Shown in pieces: positions 42,592 to 51,204 of a stretch of 64,000 nt of DNA (positions within the stretch are counted from its first letter, which is position 1; each line of letters starts with the position of its first letter). The position numbers were made by a program, and so were the translations under genes. Where the stretch lies: assembly GCF_004358185.1 (NCBI RefSeq), contig NZ_SMUV01000073.1, positions 124,001 through 188,000 on the forward strand. The letters are read 5' to 3'. The DNA is from Antarcticimicrobium luteum (lineage in GTDB: Bacteria > Pseudomonadota > Alphaproteobacteria > Rhodobacterales > Rhodobacteraceae). A model generated the notes under the pieces. That model saw nothing but the letters and a program-made list of their open reading frames with translations, searched no databases and had not been told where the DNA came from.

Positions 42592-43632
42592 TCACATCGG
42601 CATCAAGGCCCAGTAGTCGAGATCGAGCAGCACATGCGGCAGGTATTTGCCATCCGCGCCGCGCAGATCAAAGGGCGCGCCGCCCTTGGTCGCCACCAGC
42701 CGCAGCCGTATCGCGCCGACCCCTGGCGCCGATGTCTCGGCCTTGTCCAGCACCTCCGACCAGGCCTTGACCGTGTCGCCGGCGAAACAGGGATTGGCGT
42801 GCGCCCCGGCGTTCAGCCCGACGATCATCTGCGCGTTGGCCAGCCCGTTGAACGACAGCGCGCGCGCCATGCTGATCACATGGCCGCCATAGATCAGCCG
42901 TCCCTCCGGGCGGACGCTCAGGTCGAAATGCACCTTGGCGGTGTTCTGCCAAAGACGCGTGGCCATCATATGCTCGGCTTCCTCGATGGTGACGCCGTCC
43001 ACATGGTCGATCCGCTCGCCGATCTCGTAGTCGCCCCAGCGATGCGCCTCGCCGGCCAGCGCGAAATCGTAATCCTCGAACTCCATCCCCTCGGGGATCG
43101 CCAGCTGATCGGGCGCAACCGCCGCCGCCAGTTCCGGCACCACGGTTTCCGGCGCCGGCGCCTGCGGGTCGCGCTTGCGCACCATCACCCAGCGCACATA
43201 TTCCAGCACCGTCTCGCCGGTCTCATTCAGGCCCCGGGTCCGCACCCAGACCACCCCGGTCTTGCCGTTGGAGTTCTGTTTCACTCCGATCACCTCGGAG
43301 ACCGCCCGCAGCGTGTCGCCGGGATAGACCGGCTTCAGCCAGCGCCCCTCGGCATAGCCCAGGTTCGCCACCGCGTTGAGCGAGACATCCGGCACCGTCT
43401 TGCCAAACACCAGGTGAAAGGCCGCCAGATCGTCGATCGGGCTGCAAGGCAGCCCGCAGGACTGCGCGAAAGTATCCGAGGAATAGAGCGCATGGCGCGC
43501 CGGATACAGCGCGTGATAAAGCGCCCGCTCGCCTCCCGAGACGGTGCGCGGCACCGCATGGACCAGCGTCTGGCCCACCGCATAATCCTCGAAAAACCGG
43601 CCCGCATTGGTCTTTTGCTGGCTTTGGGCCAT
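42592..43632 (-). CDS. mch: Mesaconyl-C1-CoA hydratase (2-methylfumaryl-CoA hydratase)
   Basis: 346 residues with two MaoC-like hot-dog halves. It interconverts mesaconyl-C1-CoA and beta-methylmalyl-CoA in the EMC pathway. The length and segments (FFEDYAVGQTLVHAVPRTVS, PSIDDLAAFHLVFGKTVPD-like sequence present as SPIDDLAAFHLVFGKTVPD, and MMATRLWQNTAKVHFD) match Mch proteins as I know them. The ATG at 43632 overlaps the stop of the DUF1737 gene (TGATG) and AGGAG lies seven bases upstream. It closes the operon mcl2-nnrU-DUF1737-mch. The identification is supported by context. Confidence 0.93.
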   Translation of the reverse strand: MAQSQQKTNAGRFFEDYAVGQTLVHAVPRTVSGGERALYHALYPARHALYSSDTFAQSCGLPCSPIDDLAAFHLVFGKTVPDVSLNAVANLGYAEGRWLKPVYPGDTLRAVSEVIGVKQNSNGKTGVVWVRTRGLNETGETVLEYVRWVMVRKRDPQAPAPETVVPELAAAVAPDQLAIPEGMEFEDYDFALAGEAHRWGDYEIGERIDHVDGVTIEEAEHMMATRLWQNTAKVHFDLSVRPEGRLIYGGHVISMARALSFNGLANAQMIVGLNAGAHANPCFAGDTVKAWSEVLDKAETSAPGVGAIRLRLVATKGGAPFDLRGADGKYLPHVLLDLDYWALMPM

Positions 43633-43838
43633 CACTGCGCTCCTAGTTTCATGTCGGGGGTATAGGCGGCCTCGACCTGCTTGGTTACCGCCTGGCCGCA
43701 GCGCATCACGCCGCGCGCCGCGTCAAAGGTATAGGTGGGATCGCCGTAAAGCTCCCACCCCTCGGCCAGCGCCTTGCTGACCTTGTGGCAGAACGCCGAG
43801 GTGTCGTCCTCGGTCAGCAGACGGTAAAGCGTGCTCAT
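43632..43838 (-). CDS. DUF1737 domain protein
   Basis: 68 residues, essentially a single DUF1737 domain: LYRLLTEDDTSAFCHKVSKA, then EGWELYGDPTYTFD and GQAVTKQVEA. The W-E-L-Y-G-x-P motif is diagnostic. The start at 43838 (MSTLYRLLTEDD) is 8 bp after the NnrU-like stop; the stop overlaps the mch start. The function of the domain is unknown. Its strict coupling to mch suggests co-production rather than chance adjacency. Confidence 0.88.
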   Translation of the reverse strand: MSTLYRLLTEDDTSAFCHKVSKALAEGWELYGDPTYTFDAARGVMRCGQAVTKQVEAAYTPDMKLGAQ

Positions 43839-43846
43839 GCCGTTCC

Positions 43847-44398
43847 TCACCCGAACGCCGGATAGCCGAGCCAGAGGTGAATGTAGCCGATCACCACCAA
43901 CAGCACGGCGCTGATTGCCAGGAACATCACATCCTTGCCCAGGCTGCCCTTGCCCGGCGCGGTCCAGCCGGGCTCGGCCCGGTTGATCACAGCCATCTCG
44001 ACGATCGCCCACAGCCCCAGTCCGCCGAACAGAACAAAGGACGGCACATCGCCGTTGACCAGAAGATGCGCCGCCGCCCACAAAAGGACGCCGGTCAGCA
44101 TCGGATGCCGCATCCGGTACAGCAGCGCCCCCTTCGACGGACCCGGCGAGGTCAGGTACAGCGCCACCAGCATCAGCACGTTGTTGATCCCCACTGTGGC
44201 CGGGTGCCGCCCCCAGAAGAACGCGCCGTCAGCCATGCGATAGCCAAGGACCATCAGGATCACGGCGGCCAACAGGACCAGCGCCACCGCGCCCTTGCCC
44301 TTGTCGCCCATGGCGGCGCGGCGCGCCGGCGCCACCCGCTTGAACAAATGCCCGGCCCACCAAAGTGCCACGCCCAGAATCAAAAGACCAAAACCCAT
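43847..44398 (-). CDS. NnrU family membrane protein
   Basis: 183 residues with about five hydrophobic helices, matching the NnrU/isoprenylcysteine methyltransferase-like membrane family. The segment LYRMRHPMLTGVLLWAAAHLLVNGD, here given as YRMRHPMLTGVLLWAAAHL, is the conserved R-H-P core. NnrU was first described beside nitrite reductase genes in R. sphaeroides and is implicated in nitrogen-oxide metabolism. Here it sits in an EMC-pathway operon, 6 bp after the mcl2 stop and 8 bp before DUF1737. The functional link is unknown. Confidence 0.87.
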   Translation of the reverse strand: MGFGLLILGVALWWAGHLFKRVAPARRAAMGDKGKGAVALVLLAAVILMVLGYRMADGAFFWGRHPATVGINNVLMLVALYLTSPGPSKGALLYRMRHPMLTGVLLWAAAHLLVNGDVPSFVLFGGLGLWAIVEMAVINRAEPGWTAPGKGSLGKDVMFLAISAVLLVVIGYIHLWLGYPAFG

Positions 44399-44404
44399 CG
44401 CTGG

Positions 44405-45262
44405 CTACCCCGCTTGCAGCGCCTCTATCGCCTCTGCTTTTGCCAGAGTTTCCCGTGCGGTGACAACATGCAGGTTTTCGACAATCTTGCCGTCGACCAC
44501 CGCCACCCCCTGCCCCGAGGCCTCGACCGCCTCGAACGCGGCGATCTTGCGCCGCGCCAGGTCGATCTCGGCCTCGGACGGGGCGAAGGCGGCATTGGTC
44601 ACATCCACCTGTGCCGGATGGATCAGCGTCTTGCCGTCGAACCCCATGTCGCGGCCCTGCGCGCATTCGGCCGCCAGCCCCTCGTCGTCCTTGAAGGCGT
44701 TGTAGACGCCATCGACAATGATCAACCCCTCGGCCTTGGCCGCCAGCAGGCAGAGGCCGAGGCCGGCCATCATCGGCAGCCGGTCGGGCCGGAACCGCGT
44801 CTGCAACTCCTTGGCCAGATCGTTGGTGCCCATCACCATGCCGGTCAGCAGCGGATGCGCGGCGATCCCGGCGGCGTTCAGCATGCCGCGCGGCGTCTCC
44901 ATCATCGCCCAGACCGGCAGATCGCCGGTGATCGCCGCCAGCGCGTCGATGTCCGATGCCGAGCCGACCTTGGGCAACAGCACCACATCGGCGTCCATTT
45001 CGCCCACCGCGCGGGCATCGTCGGCGCCCCAGGGGGTGTCCAGCCCGTTGATCCGCACGATCTTGACCCGCGCGCCATAGCCGCCCTCGGCCAGCGCCGC
45101 CTTCAGCGTGTCGCGGGCGTTGTCCTTCTCATCGGCCGAAACCGCATCCTCCAGATCGAAGATGATCGCATCGACCGGCAGGCTGCGGGCCTTGTCCAGT
45201 GCGCGCGGCTTGGAGCCGGGGATATAAAGGACGGAACGGTAGGGGCGCGAGCGGGGGTCCAT
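44405..45262 (-). CDS. mcl2: (3S)-malyl-CoA thioesterase (CitE-like)
   Basis: 285 residues of the HpcH/HpaI aldolase (CitE) superfamily. It probably hydrolyses (3S)-malyl-CoA to malate and CoA, the last step of the EMC route. Metal and acyl-CoA motifs are IIFDLEDAV, RINGLDTPWG, AMMETPRGMLNAAGIAAHP and MGTNDLAKEL. I first considered Mcl1 (malyl-CoA/beta-methylmalyl-CoA lyase), but Mcl1 is longer (about 318 residues) and has a different N-terminus. The VLYIPGSKPRALDKA start and the length fit Mcl2. It is the first gene of mcl2-nnrU-DUF1737-mch. No mcl1 is in the window. Confidence 0.82.
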   Translation of the reverse strand: MDPRSRPYRSVLYIPGSKPRALDKARSLPVDAIIFDLEDAVSADEKDNARDTLKAALAEGGYGARVKIVRINGLDTPWGADDARAVGEMDADVVLLPKVGSASDIDALAAITGDLPVWAMMETPRGMLNAAGIAAHPLLTGMVMGTNDLAKELQTRFRPDRLPMMAGLGLCLLAAKAEGLIIVDGVYNAFKDDEGLAAECAQGRDMGFDGKTLIHPAQVDVTNAAFAPSEAEIDLARRKIAAFEAVEASGQGVAVVDGKIVENLHVVTARETLAKAEAIEALQAG

Positions 45263-45281
45263 GAATCTCTCCTCGGGTCAT

Positions 45282-45318
45282 AATGTTGCGCCGGAAAGGG
45301 GCATTCTTTTCCGGAAAA
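45282..45318. promoter_or_regulatory. Palindromic sites upstream of mcl2
   Basis: A perfect 12-bp palindrome TTTTCCGGAAAA (45307-45318) is preceded by CCGGAAA (45291-45297), giving a second nested inverted repeat. The 10-mer AATGTTGCGC (45282-45291) also occurs upstream of ccr. The sites lie 20-56 bp upstream of the mcl2 start, plausible for an operator. The rest of the 228-bp gap to the TauE gene shows no gene. Confidence 0.4.
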
Positions 45319-45490
45319 TTCAAGAGGAAATCGCCGCATCGCAGCAATCGCCGACCCGGACGAGGCGCAGAACCCGCCGCGCGCCCGCTCCGGCGCAGGC
45401 CGCGCCCGGCTCTCTCGGCGACTCTCTGTTAAACGCGCGACAGCGGCCCGGAGGGACCGGGGCGGGAGACAGGGGGGGACAAAACGCCCC

Positions 45491-46246
45491 CTACACCAGC
45501 CCGTCCCAGATCAGCTTGCCGCCGGTCGCCAGCAGCAGCACATAGGTCAGCCCGAAGAATACCCGCTCGGGCACGATGCTGTGCGCCCGCACGCCCAGCC
45601 AGGTGCCGATCAGCGCAAAGGGCGTCAGCGCCAGATTCGCCGCCGCCGTCTGCCAGGTGAACATGCCCAGCCAGGCATAGGGAACGAACTTCACGATATT
45701 CAGCACCCAGAAGATCAGCACCGTGCTGGCCTGATACCGGGTCTTGTCCAGCCGCTGCGACAGCAGATAGACCGCCGCCGGCGGCCCGCCCGCATGGCTG
45801 ACGAAACTGGTGAACCCGGTCACCACCCCCGCCAGCAGCCCGGCCCAACCCGGCAGCCTGTCGCGGAACGGGTGGATCCAGCCGCCCCGCTGGCCAAGCT
45901 GCCAGACCACGAACAGCACCGAGATGCCACCGATCAGCAGCCGCATCACATCGGCATCCGCCACCCGGTACAGCGCCACCCCCAACACCACGCCGGGCAC
46001 CCCGCCCAGCAGCAACAGCCGCGCGTCGGGCCAGCTCCAGCGCCGCCAGTAGGGCCTGAGCGAGGCCAGGTCGATCAGCATCAGCAGCGGCAGCATCACC
46101 CCCAGCGCCTGACCCGGCTCAAGGACCAGCGCCAGAATCGTCGACGAGGCAAAGGCCGCACCAGAGCCAAAGCCACCCTTGGAGACCCCCGCGAACAGCA
46201 CGGCCGGCGCCGCAATGGCGAAAAAGCCCGCATCCAGTTCCAGCAT
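45491..46246 (-). CDS. TauE/SafE family membrane protein (divergent type)
   Basis: 251 residues with about eight hydrophobic segments. It belongs to the TauE/SafE family but to a different branch from the tandem pair at 22-24 kb. Its signature is VLFAGVSKGGFGSGAAFAS in the first half and GFTSFVSHAGGPPAAVYLL in the second. Start ATG 46246 (MLELDAGFFAIAAPAV) is preceded by GAGG. It is divergent from mdh with a 159-bp shared upstream region. The substrate is unknown. Confidence 0.87.
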   Translation of the reverse strand: MLELDAGFFAIAAPAVLFAGVSKGGFGSGAAFASSTILALVLEPGQALGVMLPLLMLIDLASLRPYWRRWSWPDARLLLLGGVPGVVLGVALYRVADADVMRLLIGGISVLFVVWQLGQRGGWIHPFRDRLPGWAGLLAGVVTGFTSFVSHAGGPPAAVYLLSQRLDKTRYQASTVLIFWVLNIVKFVPYAWLGMFTWQTAAANLALTPFALIGTWLGVRAHSIVPERVFFGLTYVLLLATGGKLIWDGLV

Positions 46247-46339
46247 CCTGATTCCTCTTAAGACGCCGGGTTTTCGGCGTTTTCCCATCCATAGTCACAG
46301 CCTGCGCCGCGCCGCACTGCGGCATCGGCCCGCGCGTAA

Positions 46340-47368
<1,029 letters not shown>

Positions 47369-47388
47369 AAGCCCTCAGCCTTCAGTCG

Positions 47389-47424
47389 AACAGGGCCTGC
47401 CGCAATCGGCAGGCCCTGTTTTTT
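47389..47424 (+). terminator. Rho-independent terminator of mdh
   Basis: A perfect 14-bp stem (AACAGGGCCTGCCG and CGGCAGGCCCTGTT) with loop CAAT is followed by TTTT. It is the clearest terminator in the window. Confidence 0.95.
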
Positions 47425-47466
47425 GTCCGGCCGGTCTCGGGCCTCTGTCGGCTCTGGTCCGGCGGC

Positions 47467-47862
47467 TCAGGTCGCCGCCCGCGATCTCAGGATCATCATT
47501 CCGCAGATCCCGCCGATGATCAGCTCGACCGCCGCCGCCATCAGCAGCATGCCGTCCGGCGCCCCGTCCACGGCGATGCTGTACACCCGGGCCAGCCCGT
47601 AGGTCAGATAGACCGCCGCCGAAACCCGGATCGCCGCCGGACGCCAGCGCGCAACCCGCACCGATGCCAGAATAAACCCGCCCGCCACCAGCAGCGCCGC
47701 CGCCGGCGCCCGCACCTCGCTCATCAGGCTTGGGTTGTCGCCCAGCACGATGCCCGAGCTTGCGTGAAATGCCACCGGCCAGATCAGCCCGGCCAGCCCG
47801 ATTCCGGCGGCAACCGCCCCGGCCAGAAACAGAATGAAATTGGTCCAAAAAGAATGCGTCAT
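47467..47862 (-). CDS. DUF4345-like small membrane protein
   Basis: 131 residues with four hydrophobic helices, similar in layout to DUF4345/DoxX-like small membrane proteins (NFILFLAGAVAAGIGLAGLI, then YLTYGLARVYSIAVDG). The start at ATG 47862 (MTHSFWTNF) has AGGAGG six bases upstream. A long extension upstream is rejected. It is divergent from sucC across a 521-bp region that holds two 17-bp operator-like sites close to this gene. Function unknown. Confidence 0.75.
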   Translation of the reverse strand: MTHSFWTNFILFLAGAVAAGIGLAGLIWPVAFHASSGIVLGDNPSLMSEVRAPAAALLVAGGFILASVRVARWRPAAIRVSAAVYLTYGLARVYSIAVDGAPDGMLLMAAAVELIIGGICGMMILRSRAAT

Positions 47863-47897
47863 ACGCCCTCCTGTCTGCATGAGCTTGCCGGAATCAC

Positions 47898-47957
47898 CTT
47901 GACACCACGACAAGCGGTTATCGCGGCTGAATAGCGGTTACTTGACACCGCGTCAAG
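47898..47957. promoter_or_regulatory. Paired 17-bp near-palindromic sites upstream of the DUF4345 gene
   Basis: CTTGACACCACGACAAG (47898-47914) and CTTGACACCGCGTCAAG (47941-47957), in the same orientation, centres 43 bp apart. The second is symmetric (CTTGAC/GTCAAG). Between them AGCGGTTA is repeated (47913-47920 and 47933-47940). The symmetry resembles TetR-family operators. They lie 36-95 bp upstream of the minus-strand DUF4345 start. Confidence 0.55.
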
Positions 47958-48238
47958 TCGATGTGCCCGCCTGCCGGATCCTTCCGCCGGCGTTGCCTTG
48001 CCATTGACGTATGGACGATGGGATGATCGCATGATCCGCAACGCTGTAAGGCCCTGCTGTCTCCGTTGCCGCCGCAGGACCGCGGACAAGGTTGGCGCGC
48101 CAGCCGCCCCGCCCCCGGCGCGGCGGCGACCGGCGCCCTGATTCCCCGTCCTGCGGTCCACATCGGGGCAGTCCCTGCACCGGCCCGGGCAAGCGGTTTG
48201 ATTCCTTTCCACATATTCACATTCAGGCATGATTCCCC

Positions 48239-48275
48239 GAATGTGATCACAGATTTTTCACGTGTGATCACATTC
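48239..48275. promoter_or_regulatory. Composite GTGATCAC operator upstream of sucC
   Basis: Two GTGATCAC palindromes (48243-48250 and 48264-48271) lie 21 bp apart centre to centre, nested in perfect 12-nt arms, GAATGTGATCAC (48239-48250) and GTGATCACATTC (48264-48275), separated by 13 nt. The site ends 109 nt before the sucC start. It is the same architecture as at sdhC. Confidence 0.85.
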
Positions 48276-48383
48276 TGCGCTAAATTGCGCCCAAACCTTT
48301 TCCACAGGCCAAAAGCCCCTTAACTGCGGCGTCCGGACATGCCTATACAGGCCTAAATCGCAGCCAGACGGGACAGTTTATCC

Positions 48384-49577
48384 ATGAACATCCACGAATA
48401 CCAAGCCAAGGCGCTTCTGCGCAGCTACGGCGCGCCGGTGTCCGACGGCCGCCCGGTGCTGAAGGCCGAAGACGCTAAGACCGCCGCAGGCGAACTCGAC
48501 GGTCCGCTCTGGGTCGTCAAGGCACAGATCCACGCCGGCGGTCGCGGCAAGGGCAAGTTCAAGGAGGCCGAAGCCGGCGACAAGGGCGGTGTGCGCCTGG
48601 CCAAATCGGTCGAAGAGGCCGCCGAGATGGCCAAGCAGATGCTGGGCAAGACCCTGGTCACCCACCAGACCGGCCCGGCCGGCAAACAGGTGAACCGCAT
48701 CTATATCGAGGACGGCTCGGACATCACCACCGAGCTGTACCTGGCGCTGCTGGTGGACCGCGTGACATCCCGCATCTCCTTCGTCTGCTCGACCGAGGGC
48801 GGCATGGACATCGAAGAGGTCGCCGCCAGCACCCCGGAAAAGATCCTGTCCTTCTCCGTCGATCCGGCCACCGGCTACCAGCCGTTCCACGGCCGCCGCA
48901 TCGCCTTCTCGCTGGGCCTGAAGGGCCCGCAGGTCAAGCAATGCGTCGCGCTGATGGGCAACCTCTACAAAGCCTTCGTCGAGAAGGACATGGAGATGCT
49001 GGAAATCAACCCGCTGATCGTCATGACCGACGGCAACCTCAAGGTGCTCGACGCCAAGCTGGGCTTTGACGGCAACGCGATCTATCGCCACCCCGACATC
49101 GCCGAACTGCGCGACACCACCGAGGAAGATCCCAAAGAACTCGAAGCCAGCAAATACGACCTGAACTACATCGCGCTGGATGGCGAGATCGGCTGCATGG
49201 TGAACGGCGCCGGCCTGGCGATGGCCACAATGGACATCATCAAGCTCTACGGCGCGGAACCGGCCAACTTCCTCGACGTCGGCGGCGGCGCCACCAAGGA
49301 GAAGGTGACCGAGGCGTTCAAGATCATCACCTCCGATCCCAACGTCAAAGGCATCCTGGTCAACATCTTCGGCGGCATCATGCGCTGCGACGTGATCGCC
49401 GAGGGCGTGATCGCCGCGGTCAAAGAGGTCGGCCTTCAGGTTCCGCTGGTGGTCCGGCTTGAGGGCACCAACGTGGAAAAGGGCAAGGAGATCATCGCGA
49501 ACTCCGGTCTGAACGTCATCGCCGCCGACAATCTCAGCGACGGGGCCGAAAAGATCGTGAAGGCCGTGAAGGGCTAA
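48384..49577 (+). CDS. sucC: Succinyl-CoA synthetase (ADP-forming) beta subunit
   Basis: 397 residues, full length. The beta subunit supplies the ATP-grasp nucleotide site and part of the CoA/succinate site for conversion of succinyl-CoA to succinate with nucleotide triphosphate formation. N-terminal [19 protein letters not shown] and the nucleotide-region sequence [16 protein letters not shown] are typical, as is [16 protein letters not shown] in the C-terminal domain. It opens an operon with an unusual small ORF (3 bp after its stop) and sucD. Regulation probably involves the composite operator at 48239-48275. Confidence 0.96.
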   Translation: MNIHEYQAKALLRSYGAPVSDGRPVLKAEDAKTAAGELDGPLWVVKAQIHAGGRGKGKFKEAEAGDKGGVRLAKSVEEAAEMAKQMLGKTLVTHQTGPAGKQVNRIYIEDGSDITTELYLALLVDRVTSRISFVCSTEGGMDIEEVAASTPEKILSFSVDPATGYQPFHGRRIAFSLGLKGPQVKQCVALMGNLYKAFVEKDMEMLEINPLIVMTDGNLKVLDAKLGFDGNAIYRHPDIAELRDTTEEDPKELEASKYDLNYIALDGEIGCMVNGAGLAMATMDIIKLYGAEPANFLDVGGGATKEKVTEAFKIITSDPNVKGILVNIFGGIMRCDVIAEGVIAAVKEVGLQVPLVVRLEGTNVEKGKEIIANSGLNVIAADNLSDGAEKIVKAVKG

Positions 49578-49580
49578 GGG

Positions 49581-50006
49581 ATGTCGCTGATCGCGAAAAT
49601 CGACCCTCCGCTGACCGTCGACGAAAACGGTGTCGCGCAGATCCATGCGCGCCCGTACAAACAGTCGGTGGCCCGAACCGGAGAGGAAATCTTCGTCTGG
49701 ACCTCGGAAGGGTCCGGCGGGCACGGGCTTGCCGCGCGCGGCACCGTCCTGGATGCCCGGATCGAAAGCCTCCCCAACAAGACAGGCCCCGGCGAGCACA
49801 AGGAACTCGTGCTCGACGTGAAGATCGTCGGCGCCGCCCCCGCGCGCGCGCTGACGCTCGATCAGATCGCCCCGCGACGCGACGACGACGAGGCGGCGCC
49901 GGAGCCTGCGGCCGGAAAACTCCTTTACACACACGCACTCAACAAGATCACCTCGATAGAGTCCGAAGTCGCGGACTTTGTCAGGTCGCACTTCGAGGAA
50001 CAATAA
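49581..50006 (+). CDS. Conserved-looking hypothetical protein between sucC and sucD
   Basis: 141 residues, starting three bases after sucC and ending one base before sucD begins. The middle ([20 protein letters not shown], then [16 protein letters not shown]) resembles a small PUA-like or EVE-like beta fold, but I cannot assign a family. A helical end ([20 protein letters not shown]) follows an acidic linker. There are no obvious membrane segments or catalytic motifs. Tight spacing on both sides suggests a translated member of the succinyl-CoA synthetase operon. Function unknown. Confidence 0.75.
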   Translation: MSLIAKIDPPLTVDENGVAQIHARPYKQSVARTGEEIFVWTSEGSGGHGLAARGTVLDARIESLPNKTGPGEHKELVLDVKIVGAAPARALTLDQIAPRRDDDEAAPEPAAGKLLYTHALNKITSIESEVADFVRSHFEEQ

Positions 50007-50007
50007 A

Positions 50008-50889
50008 ATGTCCGTACTGGTCGACGAAAACACCAAAGTCATCTGTCAGGGCCTGACCGGCTCGCAGGGCACCTTCCACACCGAACAGGCCATCGCCTAT
50101 GGCACAAGAATGGTCGGCGGCGTCACCCCGGGCAAAGGTGGCACCACCCACCTGGACCTGCCGGTCTTCAACTCGGTCCATGAGGCCAAACATGTGACCG
50201 AGGCCAACGCCACCGTCATCTATGTGCCGCCCCCCTTCGCCGCCGACTCGATCCTCGAGGCGATCGACGCCGAGATGGAGCTGATCGTCTGCATCACCGA
50301 GGGCATTCCGGTGCTCGACATGATGAAGGTGAAACGCGCCCTGATCGACAGCAAGTCGCGCCTGATCGGCCCGAACTGCCCCGGCGTCATCACCCCCGGC
50401 GCCTGCAAGATCGGCATCATGCCCGGCCATATTCACCAGCGCGGCAGCGTCGGCGTCGTGTCCCGTTCCGGCACGCTGACCTATGAGGCGGTCAAGCAGA
50501 CCTCCGACATCGGTCTGGGCCAGTCCTCCGCTGTCGGCATCGGCGGCGACCCGATCAAGGGCACCGAGCATATCGACGTGCTCGACATGTTCCTCGACGA
50601 TGACGAGACGCAGTCGATCATCATGATCGGCGAAATCGGCGGCTCCGCCGAAGAAGAGGCCGCCGAGTTCCTCGCCGAGCAGAAGAAAAAGGGCCGCTGG
50701 AAGCCGGTCGCCGGCTTCATCGCCGGCCGCACCGCCCCTCCGGGCCGCCGCATGGGCCACGCGGGCGCCATCGTCGCCGGCGGCAAGGGCGGCGCCGAGG
50801 ACAAGATCGAGGCGATGAAATCGGCCGGTATCGTGGTGGCGGACAGCCCCGCGGGCCTGGGCGAAGCCGTGCTCAAGGCCATCGGCTAA
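50008..50889 (+). CDS. sucD: Succinyl-CoA synthetase (ADP-forming) alpha subunit
   Basis: 293 residues. The alpha subunit carries the phosphorylated histidine; here it is H251 in [17 protein letters not shown]-terminal CoA-binding sequence [19 protein letters not shown] and the [12 protein letters not shown] segment are standard. The start was set at ATG 50008 ([10 protein letters not shown]), preceded by GAGGAA, rather than an upstream in-frame codon inside the previous gene. It forms the enzyme with sucC across the intervening ORF. A 315-bp gap separates it from sucA. Confidence 0.96.
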   Translation: MSVLVDENTKVICQGLTGSQGTFHTEQAIAYGTRMVGGVTPGKGGTTHLDLPVFNSVHEAKHVTEANATVIYVPPPFAADSILEAIDAEMELIVCITEGIPVLDMMKVKRALIDSKSRLIGPNCPGVITPGACKIGIMPGHIHQRGSVGVVSRSGTLTYEAVKQTSDIGLGQSSAVGIGGDPIKGTEHIDVLDMFLDDDETQSIIMIGEIGGSAEEEAAEFLAEQKKKGRWKPVAGFIAGRTAPPGRRMGHAGAIVAGGKGGAEDKIEAMKSAGIVVADSPAGLGEAVLKAIG

Positions 50890-51204
50890 GACACTGGAGC
50901 GGGCGGCTGTCCTGACGCCGCCCGCTCTCTGAAGCGTGGCGCCGCCATCTCCGGCGGCGCGATCCCTGGGAGACTGGCGCATGCCAGACGAAACCGCGCA
51001 AGACCCATCCCCGGCGGCCGCCCCCGAGCGGTGGCTCCGGCCGAGCTCCGGCCCCGATGCCGTTCGGGGCCGTCCGTGGTCCTTCCCCCCATATGTCCGC
51101 CGCGCCGGCCCCCATTGCGGGGCACGTGGCCGCGGCGCCCGCCCCTCCATTCTCCCCGCCGTTTCCCCCGACTTTCAGCGCGCCAGCCCGCCAGAGGTAG
51201 CACA
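50890..51204. other. 315-bp gap between sucD and sucA, with two hairpins
   Basis: No convincing gene is present. A perfect 11-bp hairpin (50897-50907 with 50917-50927) and an 8-bp hairpin (50939-50946 with 50953-50960) lie in the first 75 bp; neither has a T-run. They could terminate or process the sucCD transcript or protect its 3' end. The rest, up to AGAGG before sucA, shows no feature. Confidence 0.7.

Larger units (their letters stand above)
47863..48383. other. 521-bp intergenic region between the DUF4345 gene and sucC
   Basis: No credible gene is present; the overlapping frames here have no supporting features. The left part (47898-47957) holds two similar 17-bp near-palindromes facing the DUF4345 gene. 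The right part holds the composite GTGATCAC operator at 48239-48275, followed by an AT-richer stretch to sucC at 48384. The intervening 280 bp shows nothing I can name. Confidence 0.8.

Noticed and set aside
44405-45262. Assignment as Mcl1 (malyl-CoA/beta-methylmalyl-CoA lyase)
   Set aside because: The length (285) and N-terminus fit Mcl2-type malyl-CoA thioesterases; Mcl1 is longer with a different start region.
47859-48230. Minus-strand frame upstream of the DUF4345 gene
   Set aside because: It overlaps the operator-like sites and the ribosome-binding site region, with Arg/Cys/Ala-rich composition and no domain.
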